64,000 nt of DNA, taken from assembly GCA_029782365.1 (NCBI GenBank), contig JAKOUW010000202.1:62001-126000 (forward strand), in the 5' to 3' direction. Source of the stretch: Chloroflexota bacterium (GTDB lineage: Bacteria; Chloroflexota; Anaerolineae; Anaerolineales; UBA4823). The position numbers were made by a program, and so were the translations under genes. Under the pieces are notes generated by a model. It saw only the letters and a list, made by a program, of their open reading frames with translations, was not told where the DNA came from and ran no database searches. Below are positions 53,095 through 61,933 of this stretch, in pieces (within the stretch, counting starts at the first letter, position 1; the number at the start of each line of letters is the position of its first letter).

Positions 53095-53460
53095 TTACTT
53101 GCCGGTCCCTGCGGCCGCGGCCGATTCATCCTCGTAAATCGTGAGGAAATCGGCGAGACGGGTAATCTGGAATATTTCTTTGTAATGATCGGTCAGTCCG
53201 AAAACCGCCAGCTGGCGGTGCGCCTTGCGCGACCGGGCCATGATACCCACGATCAGGGCGATCCCGGTGCTGTTGATGTAGCTGACCCGGCCGAAGTTTA
53301 AGATCACCGTAGCCGGGTTTTGGGCCTCGGCCTGGCTGTACGCAGTATTGAGCGCCTCATCCGCAGTGCCATTGATTTCGCCCATCAAATCAATCACCGC
53401 CAGGTTGGACTGCGAACGCACCTGGGCTTGAAATCCCTTGGTTTGTAAAACCTCGCTCAT
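53095..53460 (-). CDS. STAS-domain anti-anti-sigma factor homologue (2)
   Basis: 121 residues. STAS domain with YINSTGIALI carrying the phosphorylation-site Ser at about residue 64. Starts at an ATG whose last three bases overlap the stop of the phosphatase gene (ATGA), so translation is coupled. Lies 23 bases before the other STAS gene. Likely a direct substrate of the phosphatase and kinase activities of the upstream fusion protein. Confidence 0.9.
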   Translation of the reverse strand: MSEVLQTKGFQAQVRSQSNLAVIDLMGEINGTADEALNTAYSQAEAQNPATVILNFGRVSYINSTGIALIVGIMARSRKAHRQLAVFGLTDHYKEIFQITRLADFLTIYEDESAAAAGTGK

Positions 53461-55052
53461 TGCACACCTCCTGTCAAATGAAAAACCAGCTCAAGGGTGT
53501 GATGCTCGGCATCCTCACGCACGTTCATCTCATCCACCATATTCTTGATCAAGAACAATCCCCAGCCGCGCGGCGATTGCAGCCCTGCCAGTTTGGCATC
53601 CAGGTCAGGCTCCACAGCCGTCGCGATATGCTGCCCGGCGCCGTGATCGGTCACCTCTACCGCCAGCCTCTCACTGGAGTGCAGCACACGAATGTGAACA
53701 GATCGTTCCGGGTTGTACTGGTTGCCATGCTCCATGGCGTTCATGGTGGCTTCGCCAACGGCCGTTTTCAACCGTTCCATGCGCGCCGCCGGCAATTGGA
53801 CAGTAGCGGCCACTGCCGCGACCTGTTCCAGCGCCTGGCGTTCGTTGCCTGGTTGGCTGGGGATGTCAAATTCAGCCAGCACCTGCACATCTGGAGCAGC
53901 GGCGCGTTCCAATGTGACGAAGGTCACGTCATCTTCCTGGTCCCATCCCGGACCGGTGAAAGCGGCCAGTTCATCGACCATGCAGCTGATCAGTTCATCG
54001 CCGCATTTTTGGACGCCTAACAGTTCTTGCAGGCGGGGGAAGCCGAACATTTCTCCCTGGGTATTGTGCGCTTCCACCAGGCCATCGCTGTACAACACAA
54101 CATTCTCGCCAGGCATCAACTCAACTTGCTTTTCCTCATACGGCATATCTGGCATCAAACCCAGCGGCATACCCCGCGCCCGCATTTCCTGGATGCCCTC
54201 GGCTGTGCGCCGGTATGGCACATTATGGCCGGCATTGGCGTAGCGCACCACTCCGCTGACCGGATCGAGCAGAGCATACAGGCAGGTGACGAACATCTTG
54301 GGCGGCATATCCTGGCAGAGCAAATTGTTGGCTGTTCCTAAGACCTCGCCGGGATCAGTGTGCCGCTCGACAACCGAGCGCAGCACACTGCGAGTGGTTG
54401 CCATCACCAGGGCAGCCGGTACACCTTTATCCGTAACATCACCGACAATAATGGCGATTTTGCCATCCGGCAGGGTGATAAAGTCGTAAAAATCGCCGCT
54501 GACGGCTCGCGCCGGCTGCCAGTAGGCGGCCATTTTCCAGCCCGGCAAATCGGGTACTTGTTTGGGCAGCAGCGTTTGCTGGATGACGCGCGCCACACGC
54601 AGTTCCTGCTCAAAGCGCTCACGCTGCGCCGCTTCGATCTGCTGTTGGCGGGCCAGTTGCGCCACTCGCAGCGCCGGGGCGGCCTGGGTGGCCAGGTTGC
54701 CCAGCAGGCGAATATCATCACTCGAATAATCGGCCTCGCTCAAGCGCGGCCCCAGGTTAAGCAGCCCGATCAGCTCACCCTGGCTGACCAGCGGCACAGA
54801 TAGGCGGATCCCGGCTTCCTTGAGCTTCTGCAAGGCTGGCGAATCAAGTTTGATCTTCTCGATTTCCACCACACCGGGCGAGTTTAAAATGTAAGCCAGG
54901 AAAGGATCGTTGGGGGCAATATCCATCTCCAAGGTCACCGCCTGCGTGACCTGGGCAAGCTGGCTTTTGGCAGGCCCGGCAAGTTCAGCGCTGCCTTTGG
55001 CTTCTGCTCTATCTGCCGGGTTCTTCTTCCAAAGTTTGGTGATCCATTCCAT
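53457..55052 (-). CDS. GAF, PP2C (SpoIIE) and HATPase partner-switching protein
   Basis: 531 residues. GAF-like N-terminal sensor (about 40-145), linking coiled coil (RERFEQELRVARVIQQTLLP), PP2C/SpoIIE phosphatase (about 165-375) with SGDFYDF, GDVTDKGVPAAL, ANAGHN and LYSDGLVEA as the metal-binding acidic motifs, and a C-terminal RsbW/SpoIIAB-type HATPase (about 395-528) with NAMEHGNQY, TDHGAGQ and GWGLFLIKNMVDE. So phosphatase and antagonist kinase are one polypeptide. ATG 55052 has GGAG eight bases upstream. Operon shares a promoter design with the sensor operon. Confidence 0.9.
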   Translation of the reverse strand: MEWITKLWKKNPADRAEAKGSAELAGPAKSQLAQVTQAVTLEMDIAPNDPFLAYILNSPGVVEIEKIKLDSPALQKLKEAGIRLSVPLVSQGELIGLLNLGPRLSEADYSSDDIRLLGNLATQAAPALRVAQLARQQQIEAAQRERFEQELRVARVIQQTLLPKQVPDLPGWKMAAYWQPARAVSGDFYDFITLPDGKIAIIVGDVTDKGVPAALVMATTRSVLRSVVERHTDPGEVLGTANNLLCQDMPPKMFVTCLYALLDPVSGVVRYANAGHNVPYRRTAEGIQEMRARGMPLGLMPDMPYEEKQVELMPGENVVLYSDGLVEAHNTQGEMFGFPRLQELLGVQKCGDELISCMVDELAAFTGPGWDQEDDVTFVTLERAAAPDVQVLAEFDIPSQPGNERQALEQVAAVAATVQLPAARMERLKTAVGEATMNAMEHGNQYNPERSVHIRVLHSSERLAVEVTDHGAGQHIATAVEPDLDAKLAGLQSPRGWGLFLIKNMVDEMNVREDAEHHTLELVFHLTGGVQ

Positions 55053-55078
55053 TTGCTTTACTCCGTTCAACTATGCAA

Positions 55079-55123
55079 AGTATATGCTGCGACCGTCCGG
55101 AAATCGTTACGAGAACTGTTACG
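55079..55123 (-). promoter_or_regulatory. Promoter of the phosphatase operon with CGTAAC direct repeats
   Basis: Minus strand: CGTAAC (55118-55123), six bases, CGTAAC (55106-55111), 21 bases, TATACT (55079-55084). No TTGACA-like -35. The two half-sites are 12 bp apart, as in activator binding sites. The same layout precedes the sensor operon at 62560-62604. Confidence 0.55.
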
Positions 55124-55139
55124 TAAAACGAATTTCAGC

Positions 55140-56588
55140 CTATTTTTCGATTTGCCCATGCTCCCACTCGGCCGGCAGGCGTTTAAGCGCCCGCCATTCA
55201 GGCGTCAAAGGGCGCACCCCCAGCTCGTTGACAATGCGCCGGGCGGCGATACCCACCGCCGCAGTGAAAGTGGGATAAGCGATCTCCAACTCGGCGAGCT
55301 GCTCCACCCACATCTCGGTCAGCATGCCGGCCGCCACCAGGTGAATGATCTCCAGGGCCTGCTCGCCGACCACATGGGCGCCAAGCAAGCGGTGCGTTTC
55401 GCTCGAGACAATCAACTTACACAGGCCAACTGTGTGTCCGTCGATCACGGCGCGGTCCAGCTCTTTGTAAGATACTACCGCGGCCACGCAGTCGGTGCGC
55501 TGGCGGGCCTGGGCCTCGGTCAAACCGACGCTGGCATATTCCGGATCAGTGAAGCCGCCGTGAGGTACAATCTCATGCCGCTCGCGACGGGCGCCAATCA
55601 GCACGGCGTTTTCAGCCGCTAACAGCGCTTCATAGCCGGCGCTCTGCACCAACATCATCCTGCCGGTGATATCGCCGGCGGCAAAAATGTGCGCCGCGCT
55701 GGTGCGCAAAGCATCATCGACCACCACATACCGCCCATTGGTTTCCACGCCGGCGGCCGGCAGGTTTAAGTTGGACAGGTTGCCCAGCCAGCCGGTGGAT
55801 AAAATCACCGCCTCGGCCTGTAAAGCTTTTGCTTCATCATGCAGGCGAAAATTAACCTGTAAACCGGCCGAGGTTTTTACGATGGATTGGATTCCCTGGA
55901 TGCCGGTGAGCAAATCAATGCCGCGCCCGGCAAATTCTGCTGCCACCTCCTGCGAAACGGCCTCATCCTCAACCCCCAGGATGCGCGGGCCTACTTCTAA
56001 CACTGTCACCTGGCTGCCAAAGCCAGCCAGGATCGAAGCCAGCTGGCAGCCAGTGGCGGCTGCGCCAACCACCACCACCGAGGCTGGCAGATTCTTGAGC
56101 GACCAGATGTCGCTGTGGGTCAACGCCAGCTCTTCCCCGGGGAAATCCAGGCGGCGCGCCCGCCCGCCGGCGCACAAAATGAAGTGGTCGGCCTGCAAAC
56201 GCTGTCCATCCGCCAACTCCAAGGTGTGCGGATCGACGAATTGTGCATTGCCCACCCCGGCAAGCACCCGAGCGCCGGCTTCTTCCAGGTGGCTGATGAG
56301 CTGTTTTTTCTCATGAATCGTGTACACCACCTGCTGGGTGCGGTTGATCAGACGCTCGAAATTGAGCGTCGGCGCCGGTCCTTCCAGTCCGTAATCGCCC
56401 TGCTGCTGTGCATCGCGCAGCAGGCGGGCCGCCTTAGCCAGCACGCGCGTCGGCACACAGCCGTCGTTGGTGCATGTGCCGCCCATGCGGCTGCGTTCGA
56501 CCAGGGTCACTTCCGCGCCCAATTCCCGGGCGCGCAGGGCGGCTGTCACACCAGCTGGGCCGCCGCCAATTACAATTACCGATGTCAT
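55140..56588 (-). CDS. Pyridine-nucleotide disulfide oxidoreductase (mercuric-reductase/dihydrolipoamide-dehydrogenase-like)
   Basis: 482 residues. FAD site IGGGPAGVTAALRARELG (5-22), active-site disulfide CTNDGC in GGTCTNDGCVPTRVLA (about 37-48), NAD site VVVGAAATGCQLASILAGFG (about 170), a second FAD motif in FAAGDITGR (about 304) and the dimer interface from about 345. The N-terminal metal-binding domain and C-terminal CC pair of true mercuric reductase are absent, so a general flavin disulfide reductase is safer. AGGAG lies before the ATG and a palindrome overlaps its promoter. Confidence 0.9.
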   Translation of the reverse strand: MTSVIVIGGGPAGVTAALRARELGAEVTLVERSRMGGTCTNDGCVPTRVLAKAARLLRDAQQQGDYGLEGPAPTLNFERLINRTQQVVYTIHEKKQLISHLEEAGARVLAGVGNAQFVDPHTLELADGQRLQADHFILCAGGRARRLDFPGEELALTHSDIWSLKNLPASVVVVGAAATGCQLASILAGFGSQVTVLEVGPRILGVEDEAVSQEVAAEFAGRGIDLLTGIQGIQSIVKTSAGLQVNFRLHDEAKALQAEAVILSTGWLGNLSNLNLPAAGVETNGRYVVVDDALRTSAAHIFAAGDITGRMMLVQSAGYEALLAAENAVLIGARRERHEIVPHGGFTDPEYASVGLTEAQARQRTDCVAAVVSYKELDRAVIDGHTVGLCKLIVSSETHRLLGAHVVGEQALEIIHLVAAGMLTEMWVEQLAELEIAYPTFTAAVGIAARRIVNELGVRPLTPEWRALKRLPAEWEHGQIEK

Positions 56589-56657
56589 ATCATCGCTCCT
56601 TTGTGCTGCGAACAGTAAACCAGCAAAACAATACGATAAATTTGATGGACAATACCC

Positions 56658-56688
56658 ATTTTACCATATTGTGAAATAATACACAATA
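56658..56688 (-). promoter_or_regulatory. Promoter and palindromic operator of the disulfide oxidoreductase gene
   Basis: TATTGTG and CACAATA arms (56667-56688) are an exact inverted repeat with an eight-base spacer. On the minus strand the left part contains a -35-like TTGTGT, followed by 17 bases and TAAAAT (56658-56663). A repressor bound here would block the -35 element. Confidence 0.5.
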
Positions 56689-56696
56689 CAATGCTC

Positions 56697-58136
56697 TTAT
56701 TTCTTCGCCAGCCACAGGCTGCTTGTCTCTGGCTTCATCGTCTTATTCACCATGTTCACCAACGCCCCGCTCAAGTAATCCAGGTTGGCCTCCTTCTGTG
56801 CGACAGCAGCGAAATCAGCCAGGGCTGCTTCGGCGTCGTATTTCTGGCGGTAAAAGCGCCGGTCGATAAAGTCTTGAATACGCCGGCGCAGCGGATTGAA
56901 CAGGGCGGCAATCAGCAAAGTGGAGATTACGACCGCGGCAGGCGACTGCTGACCGCTCAGGGTGGTAAAGAGGGCTTGCAATAAGGTCACCCCGCCAAAG
57001 TACACCAGGGCCAATGCACCCGTCACGAGCGAATAGACCAGCGTGCGCCGAATGATCAGGTCAATATCGAAGAGGCGGTAACGCAGGATGGCAATTGCCA
57101 AAGAAATACCCATCACAGGCAGGCTGGATGCTGTCAATACCCTGAACACAATGTTGAGAAAACCAAGTTCGCCAAAATTAATAAAATTTAGCGTAAAGAG
57201 TCCCATTCCCACCACCATACCACCTACTGCCCAGCGTAGTTGAGCACGGCTAATCGCATCGTGCATCGTCAAAGCGCTGTGCAGGAGCGCCCCCATGGCA
57301 GCCAGGACCATACCCAATGTAATTGGAAAACCAATCGTTGCCAGAGGTGGGGCAATAAAGAGCAGAACAGTGGTGCTGCTTCCTAGAAGAAAAGGAACGA
57401 CCAACAACCATGTCCGCCGTTGGATAAAAGTTTTAGGTCTCGGGAAGGACAGCGCAAAACCAAGCAAGGATGGTCCAAACATATAAGCGAAAATAACATT
57501 ACTGAAAAAAACCTTACCAAAAATAGCAAGGTAATCGAAATACATGCCCAAACCATCTGGTAGAGAGCTGGCGAGCACCGAAAAAATTATTGCCAGGCCA
57601 AAAAGGAACAAGAAGCGCCCGGCAAGGTTTGCTGGACGTTTGAGGAAAGTAAGCAACCCAACGCCCAACATAATCAGGGCTGAGAGCCACATGATCACGC
57701 TCCTCAAATCGGTGAAATTGCTGCGCAGGTAGGAGGAAAAGGTCCAGTGAACGATCGGAATGTCGATCGTCAGGGTTTGCCCGCCCCGGATCACCGTGAC
57801 TGGGATATGCCCGCCAGCCACCCAGCCTGCCGGTCGTGCGTGGGCTAGCCTGTCACTGTTGAGGATTTGAGCTGCCGGAATCCACCCAATGATATGCAGA
57901 GCATCACCTGGTTGCAGCATTGATAGGGCGCCTACAACATTCTTTATAATATAAAAATCATAATCACCAGCGGCATTATCGTCGCTGTTGATCTCCCAAC
58001 CTTCCGTAGGCAGTGTAAACCGGTAGGCAAGTTGGCCGATGTTCAGCGCCAGGAAAAGCAGCGCGCCCAACAGTAGCAGCCAGGCCGAGCGGTCAAACCG
58101 GGCTTCAAGGTTATTTATAGGTGTAGGATCGCTCAC
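56697..58136 (-). CDS. Kinase-less membrane sensor paralogue 1 (PDZ-like ectodomain)
   Basis: 479 residues. GTG start with AGGAG upstream, overlapping the preceding gene by four bases. TM1 near residue 20, then a periplasmic PDZ-like segment (about 60-135, GDALHIIGWIPAAQI, VTVIRGGQTLTIDIP), about seven further membrane segments to residue 345, and the family module: RRTLVYSLVTGALALVYFGG, then FNPLRRRIQDFIDRRFYRQKY and a soluble C-terminal helix ending in SLWLAKK. No DHp or HATPase domain follows. Last gene of the sensor operon. Confidence 0.85.
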   Translation of the reverse strand: MSDPTPINNLEARFDRSAWLLLLGALLFLALNIGQLAYRFTLPTEGWEINSDDNAAGDYDFYIIKNVVGALSMLQPGDALHIIGWIPAAQILNSDRLAHARPAGWVAGGHIPVTVIRGGQTLTIDIPIVHWTFSSYLRSNFTDLRSVIMWLSALIMLGVGLLTFLKRPANLAGRFLFLFGLAIIFSVLASSLPDGLGMYFDYLAIFGKVFFSNVIFAYMFGPSLLGFALSFPRPKTFIQRRTWLLVVPFLLGSSTTVLLFIAPPLATIGFPITLGMVLAAMGALLHSALTMHDAISRAQLRWAVGGMVVGMGLFTLNFINFGELGFLNIVFRVLTASSLPVMGISLAIAILRYRLFDIDLIIRRTLVYSLVTGALALVYFGGVTLLQALFTTLSGQQSPAAVVISTLLIAALFNPLRRRIQDFIDRRFYRQKYDAEAALADFAAVAQKEANLDYLSGALVNMVNKTMKPETSSLWLAKK

Positions 58137-59425
58137 GACTTCTCCTGGTTTGTTGCCCTGCTTTTTGCCTTGGGCCTCATCCAAATCAAGACATGCTCGG
58201 GCTGCAGGGTAGCCTGGACTATCCCGAGCATGTTATTCGTCAGCAGTTCCAAGTCCGCCTCGGAGCGGGCAGCGGAGGCAAACGCCGCCAGTGACTGTTC
58301 TGCATTATATTTCAGGCGGTAAAAGCGCCGGTCGATGAAATCTTGAATGCGCCGGCGTAGCGGGTTGAATAGAGCGGCGATCAATAAGGTCGAGATCACC
58401 AGCGCCGCCGGCGACTGCTGCCCGCTCAGCAAGGTAAACAGGCTCTGTAGCAAGGTCACCCCGCCAAAATAGATCAGCGCCAGCAGTCCGGTGAGCAGTG
58501 AATAAACCAGGGTGCGCCGGATGATCAGGTCAATATCCCATAACCGATTGCGTAGGATCGCGATGCCGATGCTGATTGGCAATAAAATAAAACTCAGATT
58601 AGAGGTAATTGAAAAGATCATTTGTTTTTTTGAATAGAGCGTTTGACTGTCGAGGGCCTGGCTAAACGGCGGAACCACAAGGAACATTAAAACCACTGAA
58701 ATCCATATGGTAACCCCTGTCACCACCCACTTGGTCTGCCGCCGTTCCTCAACATTTGATATTCGGAAGAAACGGTACACCTGTGAGGCAACACTCCCTC
58801 CAAACATACTGGTAAAGGCGACGCCTGCGAGCAACATGTACAATGGATTGTCCGTAACCTCGCTGCTTGTGTTGATGTAACTCAAAGCAAATAAAAGGCT
58901 CCAAACAAATATAAAAATCCACATAAAGCGCGGCACAATCCGCCCATTGGGAAAGGTGATAAATAGGATGGGAAACGAAACCCAGGTAAGCCAGGTTAAG
59001 AAATTGTTCAATAAAGCAAATTGTGGATACTTATCTACCATAAATCCCCCCGGATGAAGGGTGCCGAACAACCATAGTGCGAGCGCCATAAAAAGCACAG
59101 GTGGATTATTCCGCCTGAATGCGAAAATGAGCAAACCGACGGCGCAGAAAATCATGGTTACAAAGATGCGGTAAGCATTCTGGTAAATTGCCCATTGTTC
59201 AAGAGTGATGCCATCCACCCGCAGGCTAGCGACATCCTGAAGACTGGCTCTACCCGTGGAATGGCAGGCGATGATGCTGTCCGTGCAAATTGCATTTGCG
59301 CTTTGGTAATTTGCCTGCAAGCTCCAAATTTTTTCTGCAAGGGACAAAACCGCCAGGAGGATCCAGGCTATTTGGATGAGCAAAAGCCAGCCATGTGCCT
59401 TGAGATTCATTGAGCTGTCTTTCAT
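58133..59425 (-). CDS. Kinase-less membrane sensor paralogue 2
   Basis: 430 residues with about eight membrane segments. After TM1 the extracytoplasmic loop has two cysteines (ICTDSIIACHSTG). The module IIRRTLVYSLLTGLLALIYF, then GQQSPAALVISTLLIAALF, FNPLRRRIQDFIDRRFYRLKY and a C-terminal helix (TLQPEHVLIWM) matches its neighbours. No catalytic domain. ATG 59425 overlaps the previous gene by four bases (ATGA); an ATG at 59410 is also possible. Confidence 0.85.
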   Translation of the reverse strand: MKDSSMNLKAHGWLLLIQIAWILLAVLSLAEKIWSLQANYQSANAICTDSIIACHSTGRASLQDVASLRVDGITLEQWAIYQNAYRIFVTMIFCAVGLLIFAFRRNNPPVLFMALALWLFGTLHPGGFMVDKYPQFALLNNFLTWLTWVSFPILFITFPNGRIVPRFMWIFIFVWSLLFALSYINTSSEVTDNPLYMLLAGVAFTSMFGGSVASQVYRFFRISNVEERRQTKWVVTGVTIWISVVLMFLVVPPFSQALDSQTLYSKKQMIFSITSNLSFILLPISIGIAILRNRLWDIDLIIRRTLVYSLLTGLLALIYFGGVTLLQSLFTLLSGQQSPAALVISTLLIAALFNPLRRRIQDFIDRRFYRLKYNAEQSLAAFASAARSEADLELLTNNMLGIVQATLQPEHVLIWMRPKAKSRATNQEKS

Positions 59426-60660
59426 TCTCTTTTTCTTTCGTTTGGCTTCTGGTCTGCCTTGAACCATAAACTGCTTTGTACCGGCTGCAGTGTCTGTTCA
59501 ACCGTGGCGGTCAATTGGTTGGTCAATGTCTTAAGGTCCGTCTCGCGGCTTGCCGCGGCGGCGAACTCCGCCAGCGCCTGCTCGGCATTGTACTTTTGGC
59601 GGTAAAAGCGCCGATCGATGAATTCTTGAATGCGCCGCCTCAGAGGGTTGAACAGGGCGGCGATCAGCAGTGTAGAGATCACCACGGCCGCAGGAGACTG
59701 TTCACCGCTAAGGGAAGTGAAAAGGCTTTGCAGCAGTGTCACACCGCCAAAGTACACAAGGGCCAATAAGCCAGTCACGAGCGAATAAACCAGCGTGCGC
59801 CGGATGATGAGCTCAATATCATACAAACGGTAGCGTAAGATAGCGATTCCAATGGCTACCGGAAAAGCAAAAAGTCCGATGGCAAACAGGATGTTTCCAA
59901 AACTTTCGGTATGACCAAATGCATTGCCAACAAAAACCGGGATATAACAAATCGCAAAAATGGCGGCCGCAAAGAACAGCCATTTGATTTGCTCTTTTTC
60001 GATGGCGTGCGCATGGCGGAAGCGTAAAAACAAAGAAACCACACACAAAACAATCCATACCAGGAATGCCGCCATGATAGGCGGTAAAACCACCTGGTTG
60101 CTCCACGCCGGGTCCATGAACCCAAGCGGGTTGGGGTAAGACCAGTCAACGTTGCCGCTGCCCGGAGCCAGGCTCCGGCTGAGCATACTCAATACAGGCA
60201 GCACAGCCGCCAGGCCGATGCCGGCATAAACCAGCCATTTCCAACGTGGGCTGAATGGTCGCCCGGTGGGAAAGAGCAGCATCATAAACATCAAAGGGAA
60301 AACCAGCAGCCCCCAGTCCCAATTGCTGAACCACAAAATTACAAGAAAATAGAGAGGCGCCGGCCTGGGCAGCGGCGCATATCCCTGGATATATGGGGCT
60401 AAAAAGGCATCGATTAACGGAAAAAGGGAAACTGAAGGTAGCATCATCAACATTCCGATCCTGTTCCCTGGCTGGCGAGAAATGATCAGCGCTCCGAAAA
60501 AACCAAAGCAAACAGGAACCAGCGGAAAAACAATCTGTTCCCAACCAGGATATTTTCCCCCCGGGCGGGTGATAAACGCTGTTATGCCTGGCGCAATAAA
60601 AGCCGCACTGGTCAGGGCAAAAAAAAACCAGGTGCTAATCGTCTCAATTTTATTTCTCAT
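59422..60660 (-). CDS. Kinase-less membrane sensor paralogue 3
   Basis: 412 residues, about eight membrane segments, no large ectodomain (it begins directly with TM1). Conserved blocks: RRTLVYSLVTGLLALVYFGG (about 285), SGEQSPAAVVISTLLIAALF, RRRIQEFIDRRFYRQKYNA and the C-terminal TLQPVQSSLWF. Stop overlaps the start of paralogue 2. Its own ATG overlaps the end of paralogue 4 by eleven bases. Confidence 0.85.
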   Translation of the reverse strand: MRNKIETISTWFFFALTSAAFIAPGITAFITRPGGKYPGWEQIVFPLVPVCFGFFGALIISRQPGNRIGMLMMLPSVSLFPLIDAFLAPYIQGYAPLPRPAPLYFLVILWFSNWDWGLLVFPLMFMMLLFPTGRPFSPRWKWLVYAGIGLAAVLPVLSMLSRSLAPGSGNVDWSYPNPLGFMDPAWSNQVVLPPIMAAFLVWIVLCVVSLFLRFRHAHAIEKEQIKWLFFAAAIFAICYIPVFVGNAFGHTESFGNILFAIGLFAFPVAIGIAILRYRLYDIELIIRRTLVYSLVTGLLALVYFGGVTLLQSLFTSLSGEQSPAAVVISTLLIAALFNPLRRRIQEFIDRRFYRQKYNAEQALAEFAAAASRETDLKTLTNQLTATVEQTLQPVQSSLWFKADQKPNERKRE

Positions 60661-61933
60661 GACCTTCGCCAGAATCGATCGTGGTCAATGAACGCTGTGG
60701 ATCAGATGATAGCCATAGGCTTACGTGCTGCGGCTGCATTGTTTTACGGACTGTGTGGATCAAGCCACCTGTTACCGCCGAGATCTCTGTTTCACTGCGC
60801 GCCGTCTCAGCAAATTCGGTCAGCGCCCGCTCGACGTTATATTTTTGGCGGTAAAAGCGCCGGTCAATAAAGTCTTGAACACGCCGCCGCAGCGGGTTGA
60901 ACAAAGTTGCGCTCAACAGGGTAGAGAGCACCACCGCGGCGGGAGACTGCTGTCCGGTCAACGAAGTGAACAGGCTCTGCAGCAGGGTCACCCCGCCGAA
61001 ATAGACCAACGCCAGTAAGGCAGTCAAAGCGGAATACACCAACGTGCGCCGGATGAGCAGGTCGATTTCGTACAGGCGGTAGCGCAGGATAGCGATGAGA
61101 ATGGCTATCATGATGAACAGGAAACCCGCTGTAAACACTGCCTGCTGCAGCAAGGCTGTCACCAAATTCGCTCCATATTGCCCGCCAGATGGTGGTTTGA
61201 AAGCAAACAAAGCCGCCAGGCTCAAAACCGCTGCCATGAGCACGATGGCATAGCTCACCCATTTCGTCTGCTGTTTCTGAATGGGATCTTTCAGTCTCCA
61301 CTGCCGGAAGACCTGGCTGCCCAAGGCGCAAAACCCGAATAAAAATGCCAACCATAATAACGGCCGGTCAGGGGTGTTGGGATTAATAAGCACAGTCCAG
61401 AGCATGTAAGCGAACCAGATTCGGACGATCCAGCGGCTCCAGCGCGGCACCGCTTTGCCATCCGGAAAATAAAACAAAGCGATAAAGAAAAGCTGCCACG
61501 CGACAACACCGATCACATTGTTGAAGAAATAATCCAATATCGCCAAATGTGCCGTGACTGGCTGGAATAAAGTGTTTGTATTGCCCGCCATCACAAATAT
61601 GAAAGCCAAAAGCAGGCTGAAGCCGTCCAACGCCTTGCGCCTCAGCAAGATAAAACTGAGCGTCCAACCCGCGCCGAGCGCGATCGTAGAAAGGCCAAAA
61701 TAGAACCAGCCCACGCTTTCTGCAGGCCAACCCAATTCATGAAGCCCGGCCTGGACCTGTGCACCGCTCCAACTGGTGTTTGGCACATAACTGCCGGCGT
61801 GCTGTTTGACATAGCCTGGGAATAAGATTGCGCCCGCCAATGCGATGCACAGCGTTACTGCCAGGTATGAGATTACAATCCAATAGCCCAGGCGCAGCCA
61901 TAAGCTTTCATGCCTGGCTGGCCTGGCGCTCAT
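60650..61933 (-). CDS. Kinase-less membrane sensor paralogue 4
   Basis: 427 residues, about eight membrane segments. After TM1 a short extracytoplasmic loop (GSYVPNTSWSGAQVQAGLHE) is present. The module reads RRTLVYSALTALLALVYFGG, then GQQSPAAVVLSTLLSATLFN, RRVQDFIDRRFYRQKYNV and TMQPQHVSLWL. ATG 61933 has GGAG six bases upstream and overlaps the stop of paralogue 5 (ATGA). Confidence 0.85.
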   Translation of the reverse strand: MSARPARHESLWLRLGYWIVISYLAVTLCIALAGAILFPGYVKQHAGSYVPNTSWSGAQVQAGLHELGWPAESVGWFYFGLSTIALGAGWTLSFILLRRKALDGFSLLLAFIFVMAGNTNTLFQPVTAHLAILDYFFNNVIGVVAWQLFFIALFYFPDGKAVPRWSRWIVRIWFAYMLWTVLINPNTPDRPLLWLAFLFGFCALGSQVFRQWRLKDPIQKQQTKWVSYAIVLMAAVLSLAALFAFKPPSGGQYGANLVTALLQQAVFTAGFLFIMIAILIAILRYRLYEIDLLIRRTLVYSALTALLALVYFGGVTLLQSLFTSLTGQQSPAAVVLSTLLSATLFNPLRRRVQDFIDRRFYRQKYNVERALTEFAETARSETEISAVTGGLIHTVRKTMQPQHVSLWLSSDPQRSLTTIDSGEGHEK

